DNA from: Gammaproteobacteria bacterium
Lineage (GTDB): Bacteria; Pseudomonadota; Gammaproteobacteria; Pseudomonadales; Halieaceae
Length of the DNA: 64,000 nt
Assembly: GCA_030427085.1 (NCBI GenBank)
Contig: JAUHXH010000001.1
Span: 682,001-746,000 of the forward strand
Direction of reading: 5' to 3'
Within the stretch, counting starts at the first letter, position 1. The number at the start of each line of letters is the position of its first letter. The notes under the pieces are model-generated. The model ran no database searches and was not told where the DNA came from. It saw nothing but the letters and a program-made list of their open reading frames with translations. A program made the position numbers and the translations under genes. Of the stretch, positions 1-8,657 are shown piece by piece.

Positions 1-264
1 GTGGAAGAGAGCGGCAGCATGGCGCGTCTTCGGGTGGAGGATTCTGGCCCGGGGATCCCGGATGATGAGCGAGACAGGGTGTTCGAGCGTTTTTATCGAG
101 GGTCGAAGGTGGACACTGACGGGCCGGCCGGGTCCGGTCTCGGCCTGGCGATCGTGCGGCATATCGTACAGCTTCACAATGCACAGATTGAACTGGCAGA
201 CAGCCAATTCGAGGATGGCCTGGCAGTTATTATCGACTTTCCCCGGGAAAGGAGCCCACGATGA
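1..264 (+). CDS. Sensor histidine kinase, C-terminal ATPase end (partial)
   Basis: Only the last 87 residues are present; the frame is open at the left edge, so the GTG at base 1 should not be read as the true start. The fragment is the ATP-binding half of a histidine kinase. It shows the G1 box DSGPGIP, the F box FERFYRG and the G2 box GSGLGLAIV in the usual order. Its stop overlaps the start of the cupredoxin gene by 4 bases (ATGA), so it is very likely co-transcribed with the iron-uptake genes downstream and may control them. The partner response regulator would lie outside the window. Confidence 0.9.
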   Translation: MEESGSMARLRVEDSGPGIPDDERDRVFERFYRGSKVDTDGPAGSGLGLAIVRHIVQLHNAQIELADSQFEDGLAVIIDFPRERSPR

Positions 265-584
265 CTCGGCTTGCAGGGATCATACTATTCCTACTTTGGC
301 TGCCAACGGCGTGGGGGAAAACGCCGGTATTTGAGGTGGAGATTCGTGACCATTTGTTTCACCCCGAGGAAATACATATCCCCGCTAACACCAAGGTTAA
401 GCTGGTGGTCTACAACCGTGATGCCACGCCAGAGGAATTCGAAAGTTACGAACTCAATCGCGAGAAAGTGATTATGGGTGGCCGCAAGGCCAATATCTTC
501 ATTGGCCCGCTTGAGCCCGGTACTTACCCCTTCTTTGGCGAATTCAATCCGAAGACGGCCCAGGGCCGGGTCGTGGTGGAGTAG
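261..584 (+). CDS. Exported cupredoxin-like protein of an FTR1 iron-uptake operon
   Basis: A 107-residue protein with a clear N-terminal signal peptide (about residues 1-19, ending WLPTAWG). The rest reads as a single cupredoxin-type beta-sandwich. Phrases such as [20 protein letters not shown] and the closing [11 protein letters not shown] are typical of the Cupredoxin_1 domain found with EfeO or FTR1-type iron systems. It overlaps the kinase end by 4 bases and lies 5 bases before the FTR1 permease gene. From this context I infer a periplasmic metal-handling partner of the permease. No classical blue-copper Cys-His ligand cluster is obvious, so metal binding is not shown. Confidence 0.82.
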   Translation: MTRLAGIILFLLWLPTAWGKTPVFEVEIRDHLFHPEEIHIPANTKVKLVVYNRDATPEEFESYELNREKVIMGGRKANIFIGPLEPGTYPFFGEFNPKTAQGRVVVE

Positions 585-589
585 GGTAG

Positions 590-1372
590 ATGCTACTGAA
601 CTCCGTCATTCTCATACTGCGCGAGGTTCTGGAGGCCGCTGTGTTGGTGAGTGTTCTGCTGGCCTTATCTCGCTCCCTGGGCCAGGGCTTGCGCTGGGTC
701 TGGTGGTCATTACCCCTCGCCCTGGTCGGCAGCTTATGGTTTGCGACTTCTATGGATACACTCACTGATGCCCTTGACGGTGCAGGACAGGAAGTAGCCA
801 ATGCCGCGCTACAGGTATTGGTGTTTGTAAGTATTGTGGTAGTAGTCTTCATAGAGGGCATCTGGTCCACCCGCCTTGGGTTGATAATGCGCCTCGTGAT
901 GGTCTGCGCAGTATCACTTGCCCTGATCAGGGAGGGCTCTGAAATCTGGATATATGTCAGTGGCTTTGCGGCAGTCCCTGATTTGCGTACTCCTGTTCTC
1001 ACAGGCAGCGCAATGGGCGCAGGTATTGGTATAAGTCTCGGCGTCCTTCTCTACTCTAGCTTGCGGGCGTTGCCGTCGGTATGGCAGCGCCCCGCTTGCC
1101 TGGCGCTGCTGGCACTCATCGGGGCCGGTATGGTGATGCAGGCTAGTATGCTGTTGGAGCAGGTGGACTGGCTGGAGGCTGGAGAAGCGCTGTGGGATAG
1201 CGCTTCTCTTGTCAGCGAGGGTTCTCTCCGTGGCGAACTGCTTTACGCGGTTTTTGGCTATGAAGCCACACCCAGTCCTGTGCAGGGAGCGCTTTACATG
1301 GCCAGTCTGGTTGCGATGGTAACCGCCTACTATTCATCCCGATTTCTGAGGAAACGATTGAATGAGCAATAG
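590..1372 (+). CDS. FTR1-family high-affinity iron permease
   Basis: A 260-residue integral membrane protein with about seven hydrophobic segments. It carries two copies of the REXXE iron-binding motif that defines the FTR1/EfeU family: REVLE at residues 11-15 and REGSE at 114-118, both within membrane helices. Members move ferric iron across the inner membrane, usually with a partner oxidase or cupredoxin; here the cupredoxin gene is immediately upstream. The 3' end overlaps the next gene by 11 bases, indicating tight coupling. Length and motifs are normal for the bacterial family. Confidence 0.93.
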   Translation: MLLNSVILILREVLEAAVLVSVLLALSRSLGQGLRWVWWSLPLALVGSLWFATSMDTLTDALDGAGQEVANAALQVLVFVSIVVVVFIEGIWSTRLGLIMRLVMVCAVSLALIREGSEIWIYVSGFAAVPDLRTPVLTGSAMGAGIGISLGVLLYSSLRALPSVWQRPACLALLALIGAGMVMQASMLLEQVDWLEAGEALWDSASLVSEGSLRGELLYAVFGYEATPSPVQGALYMASLVAMVTAYYSSRFLRKRLNEQ

Positions 1373-2087
1373 AAATCTTATTGCGAAACTTCTGGTCCTA
1401 TACGGGCTGGCCGGTTTGGCTGTGCCAGCTTTCGGCGATGGATCGGTGATAGACAAAATATATCATCCCTATGTTGAGCAGTTGGAGTGGGAACTCGAGT
1501 GGCGCATGACCCACGAAAATGAAAATCCCCAGACGGGTGTTGATCGACCACAGACCCACAAGTTGGGATTGGGGCACGGCATTGGCGAATATCTATTTGC
1601 GGAGGCCTATCTGATCGGGCAGCGTTCCGCCGATGACAGCCTGAACCTATACGCGTATGAAGTGGAGGCCTTGTGGCAACTATCAGAGCAAGGGGAGTAT
1701 GTTGTCGATTACGGGCTCCTGTTCGAATTGGAAAAGGAGCATGATGAGGATATCTGGGAATATGCCACGACACTGCTGCTGGAGAAGGAGTTCGGGCGCT
1801 ACAGCACAACCGCAAACATCGGTTTAATTTACGAATGGGGCGACGATATCGACAATGAGTGGGAAACCTCGTTGGCGTTACAGGGCCGCTATCGAATGTC
1901 TCCTCGCCTGGAGCCTGCGGTTGAACTCTATATGGGAGAAGACACTCTTGGGCTAGGGCCGGTTCTCATGGGTATGGAGCGAATTGGCGCCCTGCAAGCC
2001 CTGCGCTGGGAGGCGGGTGTCATCTTCGGAGCGGATAGTGATACTGCAGACTACACCTTGCGTGCTGCACTCGAGTACGAATTCTGA
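1362..2087 (+). CDS. Predicted outer-membrane barrel protein of the FTR1 operon
   Basis: A 241-residue protein with a signal peptide (about 1-25, ending AVPAFGDG). It has alternating polar/hydrophobic strands rich in Tyr, Trp, Glu and Leu, and ends in a phenylalanine (ALEYEF), the usual terminal signature of proteins inserted by the BAM complex. I do not recognise a named family. It overlaps the end of the permease gene, so it probably forms the outer-membrane or periplasmic part of the same iron system. That role is inferred only from position. Confidence 0.75.
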   Translation: MSNRNLIAKLLVLYGLAGLAVPAFGDGSVIDKIYHPYVEQLEWELEWRMTHENENPQTGVDRPQTHKLGLGHGIGEYLFAEAYLIGQRSADDSLNLYAYEVEALWQLSEQGEYVVDYGLLFELEKEHDEDIWEYATTLLLEKEFGRYSTTANIGLIYEWGDDIDNEWETSLALQGRYRMSPRLEPAVELYMGEDTLGLGPVLMGMERIGALQALRWEAGVIFGADSDTADYTLRAALEYEF

Positions 2088-2178
2088 AGTCCTTTATTGT
2101 TCAACCTATTCTGAGGGCTAACATGTGTCCTGATCCTGTGCGTAAGTCCTATCTTTTCGAAAGCTGATGTATCTGGAT

Positions 2179-2718
2179 CTAGAATAACAACAACACAAAA
2201 ACGACTGCCCCGGCAGTAGCAGTTAGCAGTGTAGATCGTCGTAGCCGTGCAGCGGACATGCCAAGCCATAGGCCGCTGAGAATGATTAAGGTAAGTCCAA
2301 TGGCGAAGGCCTTTTGAAAAGCTTTGAATGCGGATGGACCGTGCCCCTTATGGAGTTCTATCATCCGGCTCTGCAGGCTGGGTCTGGCGTGAATGACCTC
2401 CACTCCGTCCTCGTTTGATTTGATTATGTAGTGGTTTGACGAGGTGGGGCGAGTATATAGGTCCGTGCCCTTAACTTTCACATATTCGTAGTTGTAGGAC
2501 TTGACCCCCGCGTCGGCCAATAAAGCGGCCACATCGGTATGGAGTGAATCCGATTTACTGTCAATTGTGGCGGTGTTGCTGCTATATATTATTTCTTCCT
2601 CGACTGTGCCTTTGACTCCCGCCAGGTAGAGGCCGCCAGAAATAGCGACGAGTAGCACCGCTGGTGCAAAAAATGCCGCCAGATACATGTGAATAGTAAT
2701 GAGTAGTCTGCGGTCCAT
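2179..2718 (-). CDS. PepSY-type membrane protein
   Basis: A 179-residue protein. The N-terminus MDRRLLITIHMYLAAFF is followed by a membrane helix (about 14-33), a periplasmic section of about 100 residues, and two C-terminal hydrophobic helices (about 140-179). This layout matches the PepSY-associated TM family, which often accompanies siderophore or iron-reductase systems. The periplasmic part has the mixed alpha/beta look of a PepSY domain, but the fit is loose. It is convergent with the iron operon. The molecular role in this family is not well established. Confidence 0.68.
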   Translation of the reverse strand: MDRRLLITIHMYLAAFFAPAVLLVAISGGLYLAGVKGTVEEEIIYSSNTATIDSKSDSLHTDVAALLADAGVKSYNYEYVKVKGTDLYTRPTSSNHYIIKSNEDGVEVIHARPSLQSRMIELHKGHGPSAFKAFQKAFAIGLTLIILSGLWLGMSAARLRRSTLLTATAGAVVFVLLLF

Positions 2719-2862
2719 TAGCGCTCTCCTATGAAGGCCGTCTTGTATGCCGTCAGAACCTTCTGGACAGATCGCAGCCTGATTTAAGAGACGCTTCAGC
2801 TCATCTGGGTCTGTAATTTCAGTTGCTTATCGTAATGCATCTAGCGACGCATCACCAAGGTA

Positions 2863-3201
2863 CTAAATTTGATCTTCTCTCGCCGATCCAAGTCCTGCTG
2901 ACCGTGTCCATAGTACACACCAGCGGGCGTCAGGTTGCTGAGCGATTCGTGGTAGCGCCGGTTTTTCCAGGATCAAATCCACAATGGCCACCTGTTCTAT
3001 TTCAGGCAGCTTATTCCAGGTAGACCGGGGAACAGGTTTGCGTTCCTCAAGTGTTTCAACGCCCACGGCTTCTTAGCGTTTTAACTAGTTATAGAATGAG
3101 GACCGATGGATATCCAGGCGGGCGAGTGTCTGTTTAACCGACAGACTGGACTGCTCCACCAGACGGATGATTTCTTGCTTCTCAGAGGCCGAATATCTCA
3201 T
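2863..3201 (-). pseudogene. IS3-type transposase remnant
   Basis: Reading leftward from the ATG at 3201, a 38-residue stretch (MRYSASEKQEIIRLVEQSSL and onward to the stop at 3085-3087) is the N-terminus common in IS3-group transposases. After the stop the homology resumes (ETLEERKPVPRSTWNKLPEI and following) to about 2950. It then breaks frame and degenerates to 2863. The catalytic rve domain is absent. The element is therefore an inactive fragment with at least one nonsense and one frame disruption. No terminal inverted repeats were recognised. Confidence 0.75.
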
Positions 3202-3252
3202 ATATTGTCCGCCCCATCCCCGCTCACGCAATTTATGAGTAGCCGGTGTCAA

Positions 3253-3465
3253 CTAGTTGCAGCAAGACTCACCTGACTGGATGGGCGGACATTTCACACT
3301 GCCATAGGAGCAATACACGCAGCAGTCGCCGGCTTTTGGCGTTAGTAACTCGTGGCAACCTTCACACTCATAGAACCACTGGCAAGCGTCTATGGGCATA
3401 ACTTCCAATTTCTTGTGACCGCAGGCAGGGCAAGTTATCTCGGAGTAAGGGGTTATGTCACTCAT
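3253..3465 (-). CDS. GDCCVxC-motif small metal-binding-like protein
   Basis: A 70-residue protein with ten cysteines. It has an N-terminal CPACGH zinc-ribbon-like pair, a CEGCHELL pair, then the hallmark GDCCVYCSYG near residues 46-55 and a CC pair close to the end. This is the GDCCVxC protein family, some members of which are selenoproteins with Sec at one of these positions; here the codons are ordinary Cys. Relatives often sit near mercury or metal-transport genes, but no such gene is adjacent here. The function is unknown. A transposase remnant lies directly beside it. Confidence 0.8.
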   Translation of the reverse strand: MSDITPYSEITCPACGHKKLEVMPIDACQWFYECEGCHELLTPKAGDCCVYCSYGSVKCPPIQSGESCCN

Positions 3466-3587
3466 TTAGTCTCCCTTGAAGTGGGGCGCAGGCTAATCGC
3501 AGGGTCAAGCACGGTTCGAGGCTTAAGCTTTCCTTAACCTGTCCCGGCTACAATCGCTGACATACACCATAGACCTTAATTCGGAGA

Positions 3588-5633
3588 GTGTCATTGCGTT
3601 TGAAAAGAGATTGCTTTCCCGGCGAGTTACGCAGCAGTTTGATCTTTTTTCTGCTCGTTCTTGCCATAGGTTCGATCAGCCGGGCGGGTTTGGCCGTCTT
3701 GTATTGGGATCGGGTAGTAGATGCTGGTCACATTGGGGCGGTGTTTCTCCAGGGACTACGATTTGATGTCATCCTTGCCTGTATGTTGTTGGTGTTACCG
3801 GCGGCACTGGCACCCTGGGTTTCCCGGCGAGAGATGCTTGTCAGTATCACGCGTGTTTATTTCATTGTCTGCATAGGGCTGGTTCTCTTCATGGAGGCCG
3901 CGTCCCCGACCTTTATCGCAGAGTATGATTCACGTCCGAATATGCTGTTCGTCGAATACCTGAAGTATCCGAAAGAAGTATTCAGCATGCTGTGGGTAGG
4001 TTATCGAGAACAGGTTATTCTGGGGTTGATCGCTGTTGGACTGCTCACCTTTGCATCATCCAGGATTCTGTTTGGCAAGGCTCGAGCAGTGGAAGAGGGC
4101 GGCCTTCTCCGTAAAATCGTCCTGTCGCTTACCGTAATTGCCATAGCGGCACTCGGTATCCGGTCCAGCTTTGGGCATCGGCCCGCCAATCCCAGTATGG
4201 TGGCCTTTTCGTCGGACATGATGGTCAACGACCTCGCTTTGAACTCCACTTACAGCCTGCTGTACGCCGTCTACAGCAACCAGCGACATGAGCGAGGTGT
4301 CAAATCTTACGGACGAAAACCCTGGGATCTTGTCGTCAACGACATCCGCTCATCTATGTATCTGGACGAGGAGGATTTTCTTTCCAACGAGTATCCTTCA
4401 TTACACGATTCTCCGTGGGTGGCGGGCACACCTCGGCACCCCAACATCGTAATCATTCTGGAAGAAAGCCTGGGAGCAGAGTATGTCGGCGCTCTTGGGG
4501 GCATTGGGGTTACACCCGAACTCGACCAGTTGGCGAGCCAGGGCATCTGGTTTGAACAACTCTACGCCACTGGCACTCGATCCGTGAGAGGCATCGAGGC
4601 GGTTATCACCGGATTTACACCGACACCGGCCAGAAGTGTCGTAAAGCTACCCAAATCCCAGACTGGATTTTTTACTATTGCACAGCTGCTGAAGCCCTAT
4701 GGATACGATTCGAGTTTCATATATGGCGGAGAGGCCCACTTCGACAATATGCGCCAGTTCTTCATGGGAAATGGTTTTGACCGGGTAATCGAGCAGAAAG
4801 ATTATGCCAGCGCCGAGTTCACTGGATCCTGGGGTGTGAGCGACGAGGACCTGTTCAGGCGTGCGCACCGTGAATTCGAGGCTATGCACGCGCGGGACCA
4901 GCCCTTTTTCAGCCTGGTTTTTACCTCATCCAATCACTCTCCCTTCGAGTTTCCAGAGGGGAAGGTCCAGTTGTATGAGCAACCGCAGGCCACGGTGAAC
5001 AATGCGGTGAAGTATGCCGACTATGCGCTGGGCCAGTATATAGATGAGGCGAAGCATTCTGGCTATTGGAACGACACACTGTTCCTGATTGTGGCGGACC
5101 ATAATTCAAGGGTTCGTGGAGCAGAGCGAGTCCCGGTCGAGTACTTCCATATTCCCGCCCTGATAATGGGCGGCGCCGTCAAGCCACTAAAATATTCCCG
5201 CCTGGCAAGCCAGGTTGATTTGCTGCCGACCCTGCTGGATCTTGCGGGCATCGATGCACCACATCCCGCTACGGGAATTGATTTGTTGAGGCCTGATGTG
5301 GAATACATCCCTGGCAGGGCGATTATGCAATATGGAGATACCCAGGCCTACTTACAGGATGACCGCATCGTGATTTTGGCCCCTGATAAGCCACCCGAAG
5401 TCTATGACTATAGGCATGACACGGGGTACAGCCCGGTTAGTGCAAATGATGTGCAATTAATAGACCGGGCGGTATCTCAATCTATCTGGAGTGTTGAGGC
5501 TTACCAGCGAAATTTGTATCGATTGAGGGCGAATGAGGAGGTTACCGGTAAGGAGTTTGCGACTTTAATCCAGTCTTCCCCAAATACCGCGGAGCGGCTT
5601 GGGGCGACTAATGAGAAAACTCACCGGGGATGA
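3588..5633 (+). CDS. LTA-synthase-like phosphoglycerol transferase (sulfatase superfamily)
   Basis: A 681-residue protein starting at GTG 3588, preceded by GGAG. About five hydrophobic helices fill residues 10-180. An extracytoplasmic alkaline-phosphatase-superfamily domain follows from about residue 286 (NIVIILEESLGAEYVGA). The likely catalytic Thr lies in YATGTRSVRG near residues 326-332, and the metal-binding ADHNSR motif near 504. This is the architecture of LtaS and OpgB-type enzymes, which transfer phosphoglycerol or phosphoethanolamine groups in the envelope. In a Gram-negative the probable acceptor is a periplasmic glucan or lipid A, but the substrate cannot be told from sequence. It appears to be a single-gene unit. 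Confidence 0.87.
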   Translation: MSLRLKRDCFPGELRSSLIFFLLVLAIGSISRAGLAVLYWDRVVDAGHIGAVFLQGLRFDVILACMLLVLPAALAPWVSRREMLVSITRVYFIVCIGLVLFMEAASPTFIAEYDSRPNMLFVEYLKYPKEVFSMLWVGYREQVILGLIAVGLLTFASSRILFGKARAVEEGGLLRKIVLSLTVIAIAALGIRSSFGHRPANPSMVAFSSDMMVNDLALNSTYSLLYAVYSNQRHERGVKSYGRKPWDLVVNDIRSSMYLDEEDFLSNEYPSLHDSPWVAGTPRHPNIVIILEESLGAEYVGALGGIGVTPELDQLASQGIWFEQLYATGTRSVRGIEAVITGFTPTPARSVVKLPKSQTGFFTIAQLLKPYGYDSSFIYGGEAHFDNMRQFFMGNGFDRVIEQKDYASAEFTGSWGVSDEDLFRRAHREFEAMHARDQPFFSLVFTSSNHSPFEFPEGKVQLYEQPQATVNNAVKYADYALGQYIDEAKHSGYWNDTLFLIVADHNSRVRGAERVPVEYFHIPALIMGGAVKPLKYSRLASQVDLLPTLLDLAGIDAPHPATGIDLLRPDVEYIPGRAIMQYGDTQAYLQDDRIVILAPDKPPEVYDYRHDTGYSPVSANDVQLIDRAVSQSIWSVEAYQRNLYRLRANEEVTGKEFATLIQSSPNTAERLGATNEKTHRG

Positions 5634-5658
5634 TGAGCGCTATTCGGGTGATACGACC

Positions 5659-5970
5659 CTAATAATTAACGTCAATGTCAATGAAGCGCTGAATTGTCAA
5701 CGTGGATATCAGGCTCAAAAGCAGGGCGGCGCTTATACCCGCTACAAGCTCAATAACTGGAGTGGAAAAAGATACTAAGTTGACAAATATTGAGGGTATT
5801 GCTGCCGAGATCATGCTGGCTAGCAGGAGGTTCAGTTGGCAAATTGGGTGTTTCTGCCATGGTGAAATGTCTATGAGGACGCAGGCATGCGCAGTAATTA
5901 CCATGAAGAACAGAAAATGCGCACCGCTGTTGTAAAAGCTGTCCGGACTGATTGTGTCTATGAGCATCAT
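5659..5970 (-). CDS. Small predicted membrane protein, unknown
   Basis: A 103-residue frame with three hydrophobic stretches (about 18-33, 45-65 and 70-92), consistent with a small inner-membrane protein. It sits tail-to-tail with the phosphoglycerol transferase and upstream (in its own direction) of nothing recognisable. I do not recognise a family. The support is the membrane-protein pattern and the lack of a better frame on either strand. A spurious frame remains possible. Confidence 0.42.
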   Translation of the reverse strand: MMLIDTISPDSFYNSGAHFLFFMVITAHACVLIDISPWQKHPICQLNLLLASMISAAIPSIFVNLVSFSTPVIELVAGISAALLLSLISTLTIQRFIDIDVNY

Positions 5971-6005
5971 CGATTAATACCTGGCCTATTTTTTGTCCCA
6001 GTTTC

Positions 6006-6314
6006 TCAGGAAGCCCGGGAAAGTTGATTTAAGTAATCCAATTGCTCGAGCGCATGGGTATGCGCTTTCCTTGCGGCGTCTTCCGGTGTTGTGCTATTTC
6101 TCGAGCTGCAGACGGACCGGTCCCGACCGATACTGATGCTGAACTCACACTGAAAAACAACTTTCTGTCCCTGAGATGTGAAGAGTCTTTTGACGCTTAG
6201 CGCACCATTTGTCCCCGATGGCACGGATAGAGTCTCTTTTTCCAGCAGCGTGTGGAGATCCTCAAGTTCAGAAGAATCAGCGGATATATCAAGTGTCTTC
6301 AATTCAATTGCCAT
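6006..6314 (-). CDS. Hypothetical cytoplasmic protein
   Basis: I place the start at the ATG at 6314 (MAIELKTLDISADSSELEDL), giving 102 residues; an upstream in-frame ATG at 6410 would add 32 less conserved-looking residues. The sequence is soluble, with two Cys in FQCEF and SVCSSRN and a basic, helical C-terminus (AARKAHTHALEQLDYLNQL). No family is recognised. Codon use and composition look like a real gene, but the function is unknown. Confidence 0.5.
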   Translation of the reverse strand: MAIELKTLDISADSSELEDLHTLLEKETLSVPSGTNGALSVKRLFTSQGQKVVFQCEFSISIGRDRSVCSSRNSTTPEDAARKAHTHALEQLDYLNQLSRAS

Positions 6315-6512
6315 GGGCTGATCTAAGCGAAATAGTGTGAAAGAGGGTAATTCCCCTGCTCCAAGTGCCTCCGTGGCCGGGCGGAGTGAGTACGGAGGAA
6401 TAATAACCAAATATATCTATAATTGTAAATAGATGATAATACAACACTAATATAATGTGTGTAGAATGGGTCGAAGAGTGATCCTGGCAGCTAAGGAGTC
6501 TGAGGTGGCCTG

Positions 6513-7013
6513 GTGGGACTAATAAGTCGATTGTGGGGTCTGGCAGGGGTTGTGGCGCTCCTGGTCAGTGCGGTGTGGCGATTGATGCCGGGTTGGAATG
6601 AGGCCGGTGTAGATCACGGGCCCCAAGCATATATTGCCCTGGGCTTGCTGTTGCCGACCATGTTGTATATTGAAGGCTACAGGGGGTTTTACCGGGGCTT
6701 TGCTCCGCGCGTTGTTAGCCGAAGTAAGGCGCTTGCTGATCAAAAAAGCTGGCCTTATCAGTTACTGGCGCCACTGTTCTGCATGGGATTTATAGGCAGT
6801 TACCAGCGCCGAAAGGTCGTCGTCTGGATAATCACAGTGGCCATTGTAGGCCTTGTGGTCTGGGTGAAGGGACTACCGCAGCCATGGCGCTGGGTAATCG
6901 ATCTTAGCGTTGCCGTGGCGCTGTTGGCGGGCGTGCTGTCAGTCGTATGGTTAGCCTATCGGGACTGGAGTCGGGAGGGATACTTGTGTGATCCGGAAAT
7001 ACCCTCAATTTGA
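6513..7013 (+). CDS. Hypothetical four-helix membrane protein
   Basis: A 166-residue protein beginning at GTG 6513. An AAGGAG Shine-Dalgarno sequence lies about 15 bases upstream, a somewhat long spacing, so a nearby alternative start is possible. Four hydrophobic helices are visible (about 8-25, 42-55, 105-120 and 130-152), joined by a basic Tyr-rich loop (EGYRGFYRGFAPRVVSRSK). The family is not recognised. The gene stands alone between two minus-strand genes, with an AT-rich stretch upstream (6411-6470) that could hold its promoter. Confidence 0.6.
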   Translation: MGLISRLWGLAGVVALLVSAVWRLMPGWNEAGVDHGPQAYIALGLLLPTMLYIEGYRGFYRGFAPRVVSRSKALADQKSWPYQLLAPLFCMGFIGSYQRRKVVVWIITVAIVGLVVWVKGLPQPWRWVIDLSVAVALLAGVLSVVWLAYRDWSREGYLCDPEIPSI

Positions 7014-7050
7014 TCAATGGTGGGTGCGGTGTGGGTTTGTACCCAGGGCT

Positions 7051-7239
7051 TTAGCTGCTCTCCTCCTCCCCAAAAACCTCATCGCGCCAGTCCGCCCCCA
7101 ATTTGTCTTCGAGGTATTCGCGAATGAATTGGCGAATCTTTTGAGACGAATTCACATCCTCTTCGTCGCACAATTGCTCGAAGACAGCCTTTTTCTTGGG
7201 ATCGATGAGTATGGTGATTCGCGCGGTGCGCTTTTCCAT
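7051..7239 (-). CDS. Ribbon-helix-helix (CopG/Arc-like) DNA-binding protein
   Basis: A 62-residue protein. The opening KRTARITILIDPKKKAVFEQL gives the beta-ribbon and first helix, and SSQKIRQFIREYLEDKL gives the second helix of a ribbon-helix-helix fold. Such proteins bind DNA as dimers and often serve as antitoxins or plasmid regulators. No toxin partner gene is adjacent: the neighbour on the left is a convergent membrane protein. It may be a solitary regulator of the divergent cassette that begins at 7320. That role is inference. Confidence 0.72.
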   Translation of the reverse strand: MEKRTARITILIDPKKKAVFEQLCDEEDVNSSQKIRQFIREYLEDKLGADWRDEVFGEEESS

Positions 7240-7319
7240 GGGATTACCATTAAATGATAATTAAATGAAACTTTGATGAGAGTATAGTGACTAACAAGAG
7301 CAGCCACAAGTCATTGTGA

Positions 7320-7628
7320 ATGTCAGGTCGAACGCCTATGCCGTACACATGGATTACACTATTTTGTAGCCTGGTACTCTCCGCTACAGTGGCTGTATCG
7401 GATGCCGGTAAGCCGCAGGATAGTGCCTATCTGTCTGCGGAGCAATTGTGTTCCTTCCCCACCTCGATTGACGAAGCGGAAGACTTGCCCGCCCCAATAC
7501 CTTTTGCCGCAGATATGGCCACTATTGTGGCCGATTCAGGTGGGCCATCGCAACAGGGTCCATTGGTTGTCAAAAAGACTGTCTACCTTTGCTCCAATCC
7601 TATTAGAGCCCCTCCGGCCCTGGTTTAG
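7320..7628 (+). CDS. Small exported protein, cassette copy A (IRAPP tail)
   Basis: A 102-residue protein; an internal ATG at 7338 (MPYTWITLF) would give a more usual signal peptide ending near AVSDA. The mature part holds two Cys (QLCSF and YLCSN) and ends NPIRAPPALV. The 94-residue protein at 14153 ends LIRAPPTSS, also starts with a signal peptide, and has an LSAEQLCSF / DDNQLAQQYGFCEL-like central region. In both places this gene is followed directly by an HPF-like gene. This marks the first gene of a duplicated cassette. Function unknown. Confidence 0.6.
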   Translation: MSGRTPMPYTWITLFCSLVLSATVAVSDAGKPQDSAYLSAEQLCSFPTSIDEAEDLPAPIPFAADMATIVADSGGPSQQGPLVVKKTVYLCSNPIRAPPALV

Positions 7629-7694
7629 CCAATCAACGCGTCAGTCTACGAACTGATCAAGCCAGACATTTAATCGTATCAGGAGGGCAATCTG

Positions 7695-8030
7695 ATGATT
7701 GTTACCACCACCTTTCGGCATGGAATTGAAGATTCTACTTTGAGAAGCAGGGTTCAGAAGGAATGTGTCTCGATTGCGCGCTATATGCCGCAGATCACAC
7801 GCATTCAAGTCATTTTTGGCAAAGAAACCCACCACCGTAAAAGCGATCACCTCGTGACCTGTCACATGGCTTTGTCGCTTTCCGGCAAAAAACCGGTAAA
7901 CATCTACGAGCGTTGCCGTTCCCCGGGCATGGCTTTTGACAAAGCAAGGGAGAGAGCGGTCTCAAGCCTATCGCGTATTCAGGCCTTTGAAACCACCCAG
8001 CGGAGCCGGTCCGGGGCTACTGCCAGCTAG
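7695..8030 (+). CDS. HPF/RaiA-like ribosome-associated protein, cassette copy A
   Basis: A 111-residue protein with a strong Shine-Dalgarno AGGAGG eight bases before the ATG. The beta-alpha-beta-beta-beta-alpha pattern and the phrases RIQVIFGKETHHRKSDHLVTCHM and MAFDKARERAVSSLSRI match the short HPF/RaiA (sigma-54 modulation) family, which binds the ribosome decoding centre to hibernate ribosomes. It closely resembles the protein at 14493. Its place beside a CBS protein and ion transporters suggests a stress- or energy-linked paralogue rather than the housekeeping hpf beside rpoN. Confidence 0.83.
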   Translation: MIVTTTFRHGIEDSTLRSRVQKECVSIARYMPQITRIQVIFGKETHHRKSDHLVTCHMALSLSGKKPVNIYERCRSPGMAFDKARERAVSSLSRIQAFETTQRSRSGATAS

Positions 8031-8045
8031 GCGAAGAGAAACACT

Positions 8046-8612
8046 ATGCAAACTATTGAACTCTATGACACAGAGTCTGTTGACGAACTCGCGTGGCCGG
8101 AAGTGAACCATGCTGTATCACTGGATACACCGGCTACGGACGTATTGACGGACTTTACTCAACAAAAACCGCTGGTGCTGGAGGACAGCGTGACTGCAGC
8201 CGAGGCCCGGACGCTAATGCAACGTGCACATGTGCGCTTGAAGATTGTCGTCGACGCCAACAATCACTTCCTGGGTGTTGTCAGCCTTCAGGACCTGGAC
8301 AATCAATCATTGATCAAAAAGCAGGCAGAGGGCTTTAAACCGGAGGAACTGCGTGTGACCGATTTTATGCGCCGTCGATCGGAGCTCAAGGCTTTCAGCT
8401 ACGCAGAGTTGGCACAGGCTCGAATACGTGATGTTATCCAGGCGCTGCGGTGTAGTGGTCAACAACATTGTCTGGTCATCGACCGGGAAAATCATGCCAT
8501 ACGCGGCATTATCTCTGCGAGTGATTTGGCGCGGAAGCTGCATTTGCCGATCGAAATTGAGAATAGGTCGAGTTTTGCGCACGTGTTTTCGGTAGTTCGG
8601 GAACATCTCTGA
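8046..8612 (+). CDS. CBS-domain protein, cassette copy A
   Basis: A 188-residue protein with two CBS motifs (about 52-100 and 112-172). Recognisable phrases are RLKIVVDANNHFLGVVSLQDL and CLVIDRENHAIRGIISASDLA. CBS pairs bind adenosine nucleotides and sense energy state. No membrane or catalytic domain is attached. It starts 15 bases after the HPF-like gene, so the two are probably co-transcribed. Full-length paralogue at 12324 and a degraded one at 14834 share the N-terminal block (LDTPATDVLTDF, PLVLEDS). Confidence 0.87.
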   Translation: MQTIELYDTESVDELAWPEVNHAVSLDTPATDVLTDFTQQKPLVLEDSVTAAEARTLMQRAHVRLKIVVDANNHFLGVVSLQDLDNQSLIKKQAEGFKPEELRVTDFMRRRSELKAFSYAELAQARIRDVIQALRCSGQQHCLVIDRENHAIRGIISASDLARKLHLPIEIENRSSFAHVFSVVREHL

Positions 8613-8657
8613 TAGATGCGCGGACGTGTTGAACACAGGAGGGCGCGTCCGCCATCG

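Noticed and set aside
7008-7018. TTGATCAA near the end of the 6513 gene as an FNR/ANR box
   Set aside because: The two halves lack the 4-base spacer of an FNR site, and the word lies at convergent gene ends.
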